DNA of 64,000 nt, from positions 1,550,001 to 1,614,000 of the forward strand of contig WJXW01000001.1 in NCBI GenBank assembly GCA_015832175.1, given 5' to 3'. The stretch is from Paraphaeosphaeria minitans (lineage: Eukaryota > Ascomycota > Dothideomycetes > Pleosporales > Didymosphaeriaceae). Of the stretch, positions 32,933-45,407 are shown piece by piece; position 1 is the stretch's first letter, and every line of letters starts with the position of its first letter. The position numbers were made by a program, and so were the translations under genes. A model generated the notes under the pieces. The model saw only the letters and a program-made list of their open reading frames with translations, was not told where the DNA came from and made no database searches.

Positions 32933-34515
32933 ATGGTCACGAAAATGGTCAAGTCAATCGCGAACTACAACCTGCCCAAGCCGCCTTCTGGTAAATATCC
33001 CGCGAAAGCTCATTGTCGTCGCGTAGCGGCGTGGATAGCGGAGAACAGCGGGCCCTCGAGCGGCGTTATCTATCTCCAAGGACAGACGCTGAAGGAACAT
33101 GAAGTAGAAGCTCCCTTGTACATGACTGCACTGCGGGCGGCGACGCTAACTGTGATTGTAGGATGACGATACAGAGATGCATTTCAGGTAAGTTGTAGCT
33201 TCAGCCAGACGAAGGACTCTTCATGCCGTCGAGAAAGAGACATGGATGCTGACTCTGCCCGACCAGGCAACGTCGCCACTTCTACTACCTCACGGGATGC
33301 GAGGTCCCGGACTGCAGTTTTGCCTATGACATTGCCTCTGACAAGTCTACGCTATGGATTCCTCCGGTCGACCCCAATGTAGTCATGTGGGCGGGCATGC
33401 CGCTACTACCAAAGGAAGCCTTGGAGAAGTACGACATAGATGCCGTTCTGACCACCGACGAGCTGAAGTCTGGGAAATCTGTGCAGGATCTGCTCAAGAG
33501 GCCGAACGAGACCCTATTGGTGATCAAGGACCGCTTGGATATGGACATATTCCACTCCGACAGTGTCAAGCACCTCCAGCCAAACATTGACTTCGAATGG
33601 GCCCGCCGTGGCATCGAGCAGTGCCGCGTCGTCAAAGATGAGCACGAGATTGCCATGATCCGCCACGCCAACATCGTCTCGTCCTACGCCCACGAGCAGG
33701 TGCAAGCCTCCGTCCACGCAGCGTCCAACGAGCGCGAGCTCAACGCCCTCTTCACAATGCACTGCCACGCCAACGGCTGCAAGGAAATGGCCTACGGATG
33801 CATCTGCGCGGCCGGCGCCAACGCCAGCACGCTCCACTACGTTCACAACAACCTCCCGCTCACCAACAAGCTCAACATGCTGATGGACTGCGGCGCAGAG
33901 TACAACTGCTACTGCGCCGACATCACGCGCACGTTTCCACTCAACGGGCGCTTCTCGCCCGAGAGCCGCGAGATCTACGCCCTCGTCCTGAAGATGCAGA
34001 CCGAGTGCATGGGCATGATCAAGGCGGGCGTGCTGTGGGAAGACGTGCACATGCGCGCGCACAACATCGCCGCCGCCGGTCTGCGCGATCTCGGCATCCT
34101 GAAGAAGGGGCTGTCCGTCGAGCAGATTCTGGAGAGCAAGATCACGACGAGGTTCTTCCCGCATGGGCTGGGACACTACCTCGGCATGGACACGCACGAC
34201 ACCGGCGGCAATGCAAACTACGAGGATCCGGATCCGTACTTGAAGTACCTCCGTGTGCGCGGGAAACTGCCCGTCAACGCGGTCGTGACGAACGAGCCGG
34301 GGATTTACTTCAGGGAGTTTCCCCTGAGGCAGGAGCTCAAGGATGGTGTGTGGAAGGACGTCGTTGACGAGAGCGTGCTGGACCGGTACTGGAATGTGGG
34401 TGGGGTGAGGATTGAGGACGATGTTGTGGTGAAGTCGGATGGGTGTGAGAATTTGACGACTGTAAGCAGCAAGCTGGAGGATATTGAGGCGTTGTGTGGG
34501 ACGATTACGCTCTAA
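32933..34515 (+). CDS. Xaa-Pro dipeptidase (prolidase, M24B)
   Basis: Three exons, 32933-33103, 33162-33187 and 33267-34515, total 1,446 nt and give 481 residues; the middle exon is only 26 nt. Introns are 58 and 79 nt. The N-terminal creatinase-like domain (RRHFYYLTGCEVPDCSFAYD) is followed by the pita-bread M24 domain with all five metal ligands: Asp273 (LMDCGAEY), Asp284 (CADITRTF), His369 (HGLGHYLGMDTHD), Glu409 (TNEPGIYF) and Glu449 (GVRIEDD). It should be a cytosolic dimetal (Mn) enzyme splitting Xaa-Pro dipeptides. A second in-frame ATG four codons downstream (32945) is an equally good start. It is the last intact gene before the AT-rich block; its own codons show no RIP damage. Confidence 0.95.
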
Positions 34516-34753
34516 GCAAGGGCGTGGAGGGATGCAGGGTGGCGCCTGCATACTTTCAGATGAGTATTTAAGTGAGGTTTTCGCTCAGGAATTACCCTAC
34601 AACCCTAAAGGTTTGCCTTAAAGTTTTCCTCCTTTACCTTGGTTAACTAATCCCTAGGGGTTTGCCCACGATGTTTTTAACCTTTACCTCGTCCGAATAG
34701 ACTCGGCCTTGAACAAATCCCTAGAATCTACATACATCGACTAACATACTAAG

Positions 34754-35106
34754 ATGAAGGCTACTACTATTATTCTAACCCTCTACTCCCTCTTTAGTAC
34801 ATACTACGCCTCCGTGCACATCTTACTACATTGTTTTTAAACTTAAAGATTAACCACACGCACATAGGCACCCCTACCCTAGCCTACTACTGCGCCTCCT
34901 AGGGCCTAACCCTCTACTATAACTACTCTAACACTAAAGCCTACTGCCTTAAGCTGGGCGGTGTATTCTGCGATAGTAACTCTAGCAGTAAGGTGTATAT
35001 TTGCCAGGCTGCGTCTATCTTAGAGAAGCTGCTAGCTTCTACTACTACTAATAGTAGAAGTACACATACATTTAAACCTTTTAGATATAACATATTTTTA
35101 AACTAA
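34754..35106 (+). pseudogene. RIP-damaged small secreted cysteine-containing protein
   Basis: An ATG at 34754 opens 14 codons of a hydrophobic signal-peptide core (MKATTIILTLYSLF). A GTACAT donor at 34797 and an ACATAG acceptor ending at 34867 (71-nt intron) lead into a second exon whose first residues supply a plausible cleavage site. A TAG at 34900-34902 then breaks the frame. Beyond it the same frame stays open for 67 more codons to a TAA at 35104. Four Cys codons lie in exon 2 (34891, 34945, 34969, 35002). Size, secretion signal and place at the edge of a RIP-affected block fit an effector-like small secreted protein. The family is unknown to me. The TAG could derive from CAG by RIP, which is inference. 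No function is claimed. Confidence 0.5.
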
Positions 35107-35714
35107 TTATTTATTATATATGCGTCTAAGACCTCTAAATATAACATATATCCCTTAGCTGTTACACGTTTAGAAGGCCACTATATAACCACTTACGCTA
35201 CCTATACTACTATTACTACTACCATTACTACTACTATTACTACTATTACTACTACCGCCCAAAATAACACTACTATAACATAGGTAATAAAAGTAGTCTT
35301 TTTTAAATGCGCTTAGGCACACCCTATAGAAGTAGAATATAATAGATATCTACTTAAACTTTTAATTACACGGCTTAAAAGTTAAGGGAAGCGTAAAGAG
35401 ACAAAGTAGAGAGGTAAAAAAAAGGAGTTATATACCTACTCTAAAAGAACTTAAGCACGTGACAGTAATTTATATATAGTAGGTAATTAAGTAGAAGGGA
35501 ACGTAAGGCACATTTACGTAGTTAAAACGTAAAAGGGCTAGCTAGTATAGCTAGAACTAGAATAAAAGCGTAGTGTATATAGATTAGGTAGTAGATAGGT
35601 GTTAGTAGGGCGTAGGGTAACTTAAGGTACTTTACACAGTTAAAATCCCAAAGGATTAGTATAGCTAGAATGGTAGTATAGGGCGTAAGGTAGGTCTATC
35701 TTAAAAACTAAAAT
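35107..35714. other. RIP-mutated DNA of unknown origin
   Basis: About 600 bp between the secreted-protein relic and the first LTR. Two loosely similar stretches (35510-35575 and 35625-35695, each with an AGTTAAAA...CTAGTATAGCTAGAA-type core) suggest an old tandem duplication of about 118 bp. No protein likeness seen. Confidence 0.4.
35202..35256. repeat. Trinucleotide repeat (ACT/ATT)n
   Basis: About 55 bp of imperfect TAC-TAT-TAC-TAC triplets, followed at once by CGCCC. It lies between the secreted-protein relic and the first LTR. Confidence 0.7.
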
Positions 35715-36170
35715 TGTTAGGATCCGGCCGTGCGCGAGCAGCGGGGCGCGAGCTTATTAGACTACTAGTCTACTAGAGTTAGCTAACTAAGTAGTTAGAT
35801 AACAAGTTACAGGTCCTAAGGGTCCTAAGGACTATATAGGCCTTGCCTATATAGGAACTCTAGGACGCGTAGGACTCGCCCACACAGAACTCTAGGACGT
35901 ATAGGACTCTAGGACATATAGGACTCTAGGACATATAGGATTCTAGGACGTGTGGGATTACCTAGTATATAGGAACGTAAAGATAGGCTCTCTATACTTA
36001 TATTTAATTTATTTATTAATCTATTATTTAGATTCTAGTAGACTAAATTATTAACTTATTACACTTTACAAGATACTATTATATTAATAAGACTTTCTAC
36101 TTTCTATAAGTACTTCTGCCTAAGAACTAACTTTAACCCTTTAGGACTAGCTACCCTCTTAGATTTAATA
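35715..36170 (+). repeat. LTR, subfamily A, 5' LTR of gypsy element 1
   Basis: 456 bp from TGTTAGGATCCGG to TTAGATTTAATA (ancestral end TTTAACA, seen at other copies), so TG...CA ends. Its middle contains a 17-bp repeat, AGGACTCTAGGACATAT, in several copies. The right 270 bp are shared with LTR subfamily B. The same sequence recurs at 38725 and 44952. Confidence 0.85.
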
Positions 36171-38724
36171 TTTTAAACACCCTTAATATAAGTATTTTAT
36201 AAACTTCTACTTCTTCTATAGCTTTAGGTGCTACTAAGATTACTTTTATAAAGGATAGTAGTAAGGCGTATAAACCTAATCTCTACTTTAGCGAATAATT
36301 TTACACTAATATCTAGATTCTTTAGTTAGACCTTTACTTCTTTAACTTAGATAAACCTCTTAAAGATAAGAAAAAGGTTATCTTTATAGTAATATATATA
36401 CGAGGAGATGCAGGATTATAGATCTATCTTTACTTTAAAAAGTACCTAGGAATAGACTATAACAATAATAATAATAACTACGTAGATAAGCATGCTAATA
36501 CAGTTAATATTATTAAAGATTATAATAACTTTAAGAAATGCCTTAAATAACTCTTTAGGATTACTAATAAAGACTCTATTATAAAAGTAAAGATTTAAAC
36601 TATAACTTAGAAATAATTAGTAGCTAAGTATATAGCTAAGTTTTGTAAATACGCTGTGTAACTTAACTAGAATAATAAATCTCTTTAGGATATATACAAA
36701 TAAGAACTTAAATAGAAACTATGTAAAGAACTCTTACGTAGTAGTGCACTAATTACTAACTTTAAAGAACTATATAAAGAAACTATTAGGATTAATAAAG
36801 AGTAGTTTTTACTATAATAGAAGCTCTACTAAAACCCTAGGGCGATAAGCTTTAGATAACTAGTAAAAGTAATTTATAAGAACTCTATTAGAATTATCTA
36901 AAAGTAATAGCTAAGGAACTACTAGAAATATAAACTAATAAAAGATGTCTAGTTTAACTACATAGGTAAAGGAAAAGGAGGAAAAATAGACCCTAAGTAG
37001 CCTAATAAACGCGTCTCTAATAGAAGTTAATAACTAATAACTAAAACCTGTAAATGCTTTACATGTAGTAAACTAGGCCACATAGCTAGGAACTATAGAT
37101 TAAAGAACAAAGTCTATTAAACTAAGTTAAATATACTAACTATTAAGGACTAAGAACCTAATAAAGAATAAGAGGTTATTATAATACTATTTAGTTACTA
37201 ACGCGTTACGCTAGAATAAAGTAAGTAATTAGATTTACCTAACTTATAATTATATAAAGATCTAGAAGACAACTCTAACGTATACTACAACATAGAAAAC
37301 GTAAAAGAGATACTAAAATCTTCTACTCTTTACCCACAAAGTAGGCGGGAAGAAGATAACCCTATATTACCTAAGTATAAACTAAATGTTTAGGACTATA
37401 TAGAACCCTACTAGGCACTAAAAGGAATGCAACCCTATAAAAATAAGAAGTTAGACTACGTACTAAAGTACTACCTAGACTACTAAAATCCTACACACTA
37501 ATTCTATATATAGACGTATTGTAAAGAACTAATATACACATAACATAAGGTAGAGAAAGAGGAGAATAAGAAATAATCTAGAAAGAAACTGCGCTATAGA
37601 TAGATATAGATAGACTACCCTATTATAGCTTGTAACAAATACCTCTAGGATAAATAATAAGTAAAATACTTTCCTTACCTTACGCTAAAAGGTAATAAAT
37701 ACTATAATATACTTATTAATAGAGACTATATATAACTATACTAGTATATATGTCTAAACTAAGACTATAAATACTACTATATAGCTAAATATTTAGACAG
37801 CTTTGTAAACTACCCTATGTAAGAAGTAATAATAGAACTACTAATTTAACTAGTACATAGGAATAGTAAAGACTACAGGAGGAAAAATAGAAAAACATCC
37901 TTATAGGAAGAAGAAGAAGATAATCTACACAAGCTATATACTTAAGAATAATAATAGAAGGAGATACTTAGAAACGTATACTAAGCACTAGAACTTAACT
38001 ATAACCTATATAAATAGATATCTTTTTTAGGCCTAAACTTAGATAAGAAAACGCCTTTATTAAATTAAATACTATAATAAGCATAGTATTAATTAAGCTA
38101 CTAGTATAGTTTAAAGGAATATAGGCTTAAGCTCTTATAGACTTAGAAGTAGAAAGGAACTTTATATCTTATTAGATAGTAAGATAAGTAGGACTTATTA
38201 TATTAGAGAAAAAAGTACTCTATATTATTTATGTTATGAATAGATCTCTAATACCTAAGACACCTTAAATATACTAAGAGGTTACTACTATAATAATAGT
38301 CTAAGGACATAGAGAGGAACTTACTTTAGATGTCTTACTAGGATCTAAGTATAAGTTAGTTTTAGGATTACCTTAGTTAATAATATATAACCTACAGATT
38401 AACTAGGGTATAAAGAAAATATTATTTAAACGCTATAATTATATATTATAAGTAAAGCCTACGTATTAACTAAAAATAATAGTAAATAAGGGAGTTATTA
38501 ATAACATAATACTGTAATAGATAGTTAAAAAATAGAAGCACACTTTAGTAGACACTAGCAGGAACTACTAGGTTAAAAAGCGCGAGAAGGAGGATAATAG
38601 TATACTCCTTACCTTACTAAGAGAGTATAGGAAATAGACACATATATTTATAGAAAAGGAAGGAAAAGCAAACCTACCTAAATATTAACCCTAGGATCTT
38701 ATAATAGACCTAGAAGAAAGGAAG
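36171..38724 (+). mobile_element. Ty3/gypsy chromovirus element 1, gag and start of pol
   Basis: Internal part following the 5' LTR. The gag zinc knuckle is still legible at 37055-37096 (CFTCSKLGHIARNY, last Cys changed to Tyr), preceded by a long charged capsid-like region broken by TAG and TAA. The aspartic protease line (ALIDLEVERNFIS) is near 38120-38170. The element stops at GGAAG (38720-38724), where element 2 is inserted, and resumes at 45408 with the duplicated GGAAG. It resumes again at 60557 after element 3. No frame is intact. Confidence 0.85.
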
Positions 38725-39146
38725 TGTTAGGATCCGGCCGCGCGCGAGCAGCGGGGCACGAGCTTATTAGACCACCAGTCCGCCGGAGTCAGCTGACTAG
38801 GCAGTTAGGTGACAGGTCACGGGTCCCAAGGGTCCTAAGGACCGCACGGGCCTCGCCCGTACAGGAACTCTGGGACGCGTGGGACTCGCCTGCACGGGAC
38901 TCTGGGACATATGGGATTCTAGGATGTGTGGGACTACTTAGTATATAGGAACGCGAGAATAAGCTTCTCATACTTATGTTTAATCTGTTTATTAATCTAT
39001 TATTTAGATTCTAGCAGACTAAATTATTAACTTATTACACTTTACAAGATACTATTATATTAATAAGACCTTCTACCTTCTATAAGTACTCCTACCTAAG
39101 AACTAACCTTAACCCTTTAGGACTAACTATCCTCTTAGATTTAATA
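38725..39146 (+). repeat. LTR, subfamily A, 5' LTR of element 2
   Basis: 422 bp, TGTTAGGATCCGGCC to TTTAATA. It is much less RIP-mutated than its 3' partner: CAGCTGACTAGGCAG here reads TAGCTAACTAGATAG there. It is 34 bp shorter than copies at 35715 and 44952, equal to two 17-bp internal units. Confidence 0.88.
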
Positions 39147-41099
39147 TCTTAAACACCCTTAATATAAGTACTTTACAAACTCCTACCTCTTCTACAGCTT
39201 TAGGTGCCGCTAAGATTACTCCTATAAAGGATAGTAGTAAGGCGCACAAACCTAATCTCTACTTTAGTAAATAATTTTAAACTAACGTCTAGTTTCTCTA
39301 GTTAGACCTCTACTTTTTTAACTTAGACAAACTTCTTAAAAACAAAAAAAAAGTTATCTTTATAGTAATATATATGTGAGGAGATGCAGGATTATAGATC
39401 TATCCTTACCTTAAAAAGTACCTAGGAATGGACTATAATAATAATAATAATAATTACGTAAATAAGCACGCTAATATAGTTAATATTATTAAAAATTATA
39501 ATAACTTTAAAAAATACCTTAAGTAACTTTTTAAAATTACTAATAAAGACTTTATTACAAAAGCAAAGATTTAGACTATAACTTAGAAATAATTAGCAGC
39601 TAAGTATATAGCTAAGTTTCGCAGATACGCTGTGTAACTTAACTAGGATAATGAATCTCTTTAGGATATGTATAAACAAGGACTTAAATAGAAACTATAT
39701 AAGGAACTCTTACGTAGTAGTGTATAAATCGCTAACTTTAAAGAACTATATAAAGAAACTATTAGAATTAATAAAGAGTAGTTTTTACTACAATAGGAGC
39801 TCTACTAAAACCCTAGGGTAATAAGCTTTAGATAACTAGTAAAAGTGGTTTATAAGAACCCTATTAGAATTATCTAAAAGTAATAGCTAAAGAACTACTA
39901 GAGATATAAACTAATAAAAGATGTCTAGTTTAACTACTTAAGTAAAGGAAAAGGAGGAAAGATAGGCCCTAAGTAGCCTAACAAACGCGTTTTTAATAGA
40001 AGTTAATAACTAATAACTAAGACCTGTAAATACTTTATATATAGTAAACTAGGCTATATAGCCAGGAACTATAGATTAAAGAATAAAGTCTATTAAACTA
40101 AGTTAAATATACTAACTATTAAGGACTAAGAACCTAATAAGGAATAAGAAGTTATTATAACACTATTTAGTTACTAACGTGTTACACTAGAGTAAAGTGA
40201 GCGATTAGATTTACCTAACTTATAACTATATAAAGATCTAGAAGACAACTCTAATATATACTATAATATAGAAGACGTAGAAGAAATACTAAGATCTCCT
40301 ACTCTTTACTTATAAAGTAGGTGGGAAGAAGACAACCCTATGTTACCTAAGTATAAACTAAATGTTTAGGACTATATAAAACCCTACTAGGCACTAAAAG
40401 ATATGCAACCCTATAATAATAAGAAGTTAGACTATATACTAAAGTACTATCTAGACTACTAAAATCCTATATACTAATTCTGTATGTGGACGCATTGTAA
40501 AGAACTAATATACGCATAATATAAGGTAGAGAAAGAGGAGAATAAGAAATAATCTAGAAGGAAATTACACTATAGATAGATATAGACAGACTACCCTATT
40601 ATAGCTTACGACGAACACTTTTAGAATAAATAATAAGTAAAATACTTTCTTTACCTTACGCTAAAGGGTAATAAATGCTATAATATACTTATTAATAAAG
40701 ACTATATATAACTATACTAGTATATATGTCTAAACTAAGACTACAAATACTACTATATGGCTAAACATTTAGACAGCTTTGTAAACTGCCCTATATAAGA
40801 AGTAATAATAAAACTACTAATTTAACTAGTATATAGAAATAGTAAAGACTGTAGGAGGAAAAACAGAAGAATATTCTTATAGGAAAAAGAAGAAGATAAT
40901 CTACACAAGCTATATACTTAAGAATAATAATAGAAGCAGATACTTAGAAACGCATACTAGGCACTAGAACTTAACTATAACCTATATAAATAGATGTCTT
41001 TTTTAGGCCTAAACTTAGATAAGAAAACATTTTTATTAAATTAAATACTATAGTAAGCATAGTATTAGTTAAGCTACTAGTATAGCTTAAAGGAATATA

Positions 41100-44000
41100 G
41101 GCTTAAGCTCTTATAGACTTAGGAGTAGAAAGGAACTTTATATCTTATTAGGTAGCAAGATAAGCAGAACTTATAATATTAGAGAAAAAAGTACTTTATA
41201 TTATCTATATCGCAAATAGATCCCTAATGCCTAAGACACCTTAAATATACTAGGAGGTTACTACTATAATAACAGTCTAAGAACATAGAAAGGAACTTAC
41301 CTTAGATATCTTACTAGGATCTAAGTATAAGTTAGTCTTAGGATTACCTTAGTTAATAATACACAACCTACAGATTAACTAAGGTATAAAGAAAATATTG
41401 TTTAAACGCTATAATTATATATTATAAGCAAAGCCTACGCATTAACTAAAAATAATAGTAGATAAAAGAGTTATTAATAATATAATACTATAATAGATAG
41501 TTAAAAAACAGAAGCATACTTTAGTAGACACTAGTAAGAACTACCAGGTTAAAAAGCGTAAGAAGGAGGACAATAGCACACCCCTTACCTTACTAAGAGA
41601 GTATAGGAAATAGACATATATATTTACAGAAAAAGAAAGAAAAGCAAACCTACTAGAACATTAACCCTAGGATCTTATAATAGACCTAGAAGAAGAGAAG
41701 ACGCCACTCTTTAGACTACTATATAGTAAGACAGAAGAAGAACTCCTTAAAGAACATAATTTTATTAAGATAAACTTTAAGAAAGGATATATATAACTAT
41801 TAAAGTTACTAGTAGTAAGCCCTTTTATATTTATTAAGAAAAAGGATGGATTAGATAGACTATATATTAACTACTAATAACTTAATAACATAATAATAAA
41901 GAACTAATATCTACTACTAAATATTATAGAGTTACAAGATTAACTATCTTAAGCTAAGATATTTATAATAATAGATCTAAGAGACAGTTACCACCTTATA
42001 TAAATTAAGAAAGGTAAAGAATAGAAAACAGCGTTTTAATCACGCTATAGACTATTTAAGTATAAAGTTATGCTATTTAGACTTACAAATGCACTAGTAG
42101 CTTTTATAGCACTTATTAATAACGTACTCTATAAATATCTAAATATATTTGTTATCGCGTATATAGATAATATCCTTGTCTTTTCTAAAAACAAATCAGA
42201 CTACACTAAGCATGTATAGACAGTACTAGAAGCACTAGATAAAGTATACCTTTGTCTTAAACTTAAGAAATATAAGTTTAATATTAAATAACTTAAATTC
42301 CTAGGACATATTATTACTATAGAAGGAATTAAGATAGCACTAAGTAAAGTTAAATGCATTAAGAACTAGCTAATACTAAAGACAGCTAAGAATATCTAAG
42401 AATTCTTAGAATTCTGTAGATTTAATTAACAATTTATCTAAGATTATATAAAAGTTATAATACCTTTAATAAATCTTACAAAGAAGAACGTACCCTTTAA
42501 ATAGATAGATAAGTATAGAATGTTATTTTAACTCCTTAAGACAGCATATATTATAGAACCTATCCTTATTTATTTTAGAAGTAATAAACTATTACGCTTT
42601 AAAATAGACGCTAGCGATCTTACGCTAGGCGCTTACGCTAAATAAAAATATAATAGTAAATAGCACCTAATTGCCTATTACTTATATAAATTCAATAACG
42701 CTAAAACATAATACAACGTATATAATAAAGAACTCTACGCTATTATTAAAGCCTTAAAGCACTAGAGGATTTATACACTTAGTTACTTAACACTAGAAAT
42801 CTATACAGATTATAAGAACCTTCTAAGGTTCACAATAACAAAAGAACTTACGCTATAATAACAAAGATAGTTATAAACCACTAGGCAGTATAAGTTTAAA
42901 ATCATCTATATAGCTAGGAAAGAAAATAGCAGAGTAGACACTCTTAGCTAACAAAGTAATCTAGTAGGAGAAAAGGTAAAAACCTTCTCCGCAATTCTTT
43001 GTAAAGCCAAAGATAGATCTCTAGAGCTAATAGTAGAACTAAATTAACTTTTAGTAATTAACTAAGAAGTTCTAGAATATCTACAGACTAAGATTATCTA
43101 ATAATACCACAATAACCCTATGTACAGACACCTAGGCATTACAAAGACAATAGAACTTATCTAAAGGAATTACACCTTTAAAGGAATTAAGGAAGCTATA
43201 ATAACTTATATCTATAAATGTATAGAATACTAGAGAAACAAACACAGCACACATCTTAAATATAGAGAGATATAAGTAATTAGAATACTAACAGCACTAT
43301 AGGAAGATATTACTATAGATTTTATTATAGGAATTCTAAACTCTAAGGATTCCACAACAGGAATTAAATACAACAGTATACTAGTAATAGTCTACTAACT
43401 AACTAAGTATATTAAGCTTATTCTATGTCTTAAAAGAATAATAGTAAAGGAACTTACTTTTCTTATCTTAGACTAACTAGTTAGATACTATAGAATCCTA
43501 AAAATAATTATTAGCAATAGAGACAAGCTCTTTATATTAAATTATTAGATAACGCTTATAGTACTACTTAGAACAAAATAAAAACTATTAACAGCTTACT
43601 ATCTATAAATAAATAGATAGACAGAACGTACAAACCAAACGATAGAAACGTACCTACGCATCTACTATAATAGTTAGAAAAATAACTAGGTTTTATTACT
43701 ACCTATAGCATAGTTAGCCTATAATAACAAAGTATTAGCAGTATTAGGACATACACTATTCTATATAAACTATAGAAAACACCTACATCTCTTTAACTAA
43801 CAATTTCCTACAATAATTAAAGTAAAAGAAGCTATAGATATAGCAGAAAATATAAAAAAAATACACTAACAACTCTAAGAAAATCTTAAGAAAGCTTAGC
43901 AGCAATTAATCTTATACTAAAATTAAAAATAAAAAATAGCACCTTAGCTAAAGAAAGGGGATAAAGTATATCTACTTACAAAGAACTTTTAAACTTAGAA

Positions 44001-44315
44001 GAAAAAACACAAGAAACTAGATTATATTAAGATTAAACTATTTTACATTTCTAAGTAAATATCACTAGTAAACTATAAGTTAGAACTACCGCTAGACGCA
44101 AAGATACACCTAGTATTCTATATATTACTACTAGAACTAGTAGACCCTAATACACTAGTTAAAACCACCTTCTACCACTAGACTAAGGAAGAAAATAAAT
44201 TTAAGGTTAAAAGAATTCTAGAATATAATTAGCATAATAACACGTACCTTATTAAGTGGAAAAGTTACCCACATAGCGAAAACACCTAGGAACTAAAGAA
44301 TAATCTAGGAAACTG
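41100..44315 (+). pseudogene. gypsy pol of element 2 (PR-RT-RNaseH-IN-chromodomain), RIP-inactivated
   Basis: Protease: LIDLGVERNFISY near 41109, where the active-site Asp is kept. Reverse transcriptase: YIDNILVFSK at 42160-42186 is the YxDD box with the second Asp changed to Asn by G-to-A. RNase H: KIDASDLTLGAYAK near 42603 and EIYTDYKNL near 42800. Integrase zinc domain: MYRHLGITKTIELI near 43120 with the CxxC partly destroyed. Chromodomain: FKVKRILEYN, then YLIKWKSYPHSENT, 44197-44315, including the conserved aromatic and WKxYP elements that read methylated histone in chromoviruses. Dozens of TAA/TAG stops make it non-functional. Confidence 0.85.
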
Positions 44316-44389
44316 TTAGTAAAAGATTAAAGAATTCTACTAGAAATAACTAGAACGCACTTAGGAATTACCACTAGCATAGGGGCTAG

Positions 44390-44860
44390 CCTATAAAATA
44401 GACTAGTTAATTACCTTAGCGCCTAACAGCGCGTTAGGATTTATTAACATAGTAGCTTATACTAACTCCTCCTACGCCTTAAGCGCTTCTAACTTATTTA
44501 TAGTACTTATACTATAATTAAATAATTCTTATTCTTTCTAACATAATTTCTTTTACTAATTACGTAAGCGCGCTATTTTCTCTTACGCCTAATAGGCGTA
44601 AAGGAGAGCTGCCTTAGCTAGCTCTTTTTTAATATAAAGCTTTACCTCCTCTTTAGCCTTTAACTTTTCTAACCTCTCTATTTTAGCATCTATTTTTAAA
44701 TAATCTAGTAAAGAGATCTCTTTAGGCTCACACTTCTAGTTTCCCTATCTAATATAGTTAGTACACTAAGAGTGTAAAGAAGAAAAATAATAAGTATATT
44801 TCTTCTTCGCGTAGTATAAATAAGTAATTATTACAAAAATATAGTCTTTTTTAAGATAAT
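44390..44860 (-). pseudogene. Antisense Cys-rich/coiled-coil frame at the 3' end of element 2
   Basis: On the strand opposite to pol, between chromodomain and 3' LTR, one frame reads as a coherent protein broken only by RIP-type stops. A C-terminal part starts with a Cys pair remnant (CTNYIR, the second Cys now Tyr) and KCEPKEISLLDYL. A Lys/Glu-rich helix follows (DAKIERLEKLKAKEEVKL, then KKELAKAALLYAY) with strong coiled-coil character, ending near INKLEALKA. Codon sense is far better than in the other five frames. I do not know a name for it; the corresponding position of element 3 carries a related architecture with different sequence. Confidence 0.55.
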
Positions 44861-44951
44861 TAGCTTAACTATAGCAATATTAAATAGAATAAAATAATAA
44901 CTTTATAGGTAGTTAACTTATAAAGATATTAAGCTTAGAAAGGGAGAATAA

Positions 44952-45407
44952 TATTAGAATCTAGCTATACATAAGTAGTAGGGTATAAGCTTATTAAACT
45001 ACTAGTCTACTAGAGTTAGCTAACTAGATAGTTAGGTAATAGGTTATAGGTCCTAAGGGTCCTAAGGACCGCATAGGCCTCGCCTATACAGGAACTCTAG
45101 GACGCGTAGGACTCGCCCGCACAGGACTCTAGGACATATAGAACTCTAGGACATATAGGACTCTAGGACATATAGGATTCTAGAATGTGTGGGACTACTT
45201 AGTATATAGGAACGCAAGAATAAGCTTCTTATACTTATATTTAATCTATTTATTAATCTATTATTTAGATTCTAGTAGACTAAATTATTAACTTATTACA
45301 CTTTATAAGATACTATTGTATTAATAAGACTTTCCACCTTCTATAAGTACTCCTACCTAAGAACTAACCTTAACCCTTTAGGACTAGCTACCCTTTTAGA
45401 TTTAATA
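44952..45407 (+). repeat. LTR, subfamily A, 3' LTR of element 2
   Basis: 456 bp from TATTAGAATC (TG mutated to TA) to TTTAATA, heavily RIP-mutated, followed by the target duplicate GGAAG. Confidence 0.88.

Larger units (their letters stand above)
38725..45407 (+). mobile_element. Ty3/gypsy chromovirus element 2, full length, nested in element 1
   Basis: 6,683 bp bounded by subfamily A LTRs (38725-39146 and 44952-45407) and flanked by a 5-bp target duplication GGAAG (38720-38724, 45408-45412). Removing it restores the pol frame region of element 1 in the order found in other copies. Order inside: gag with ruined zinc knuckle (40024-40078), protease (about 41100-41300), reverse transcriptase, RNase H, integrase, chromodomain, an antisense Cys-rich frame, a purine tract (AAAGGGAGAATAA) and the 3' LTR. 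All reading frames hold many RIP-type stops. Confidence 0.92.

Noticed and set aside
33514..34551. 345-codon minus-strand frame opposite the prolidase
   Set aside because: Val/His/Leu-rich shadow of a GC-rich coding exon with complete prolidase metal ligands on the plus strand.
34590..34640. Possible telomere-type repeat (CCCTAAA)
   Set aside because: Only one copy of the heptamer, no array.
38724..38948. 74-codon frame at the left LTR of element 2
   Set aside because: It is LTR sequence, open only because this LTR escaped much of the RIP.
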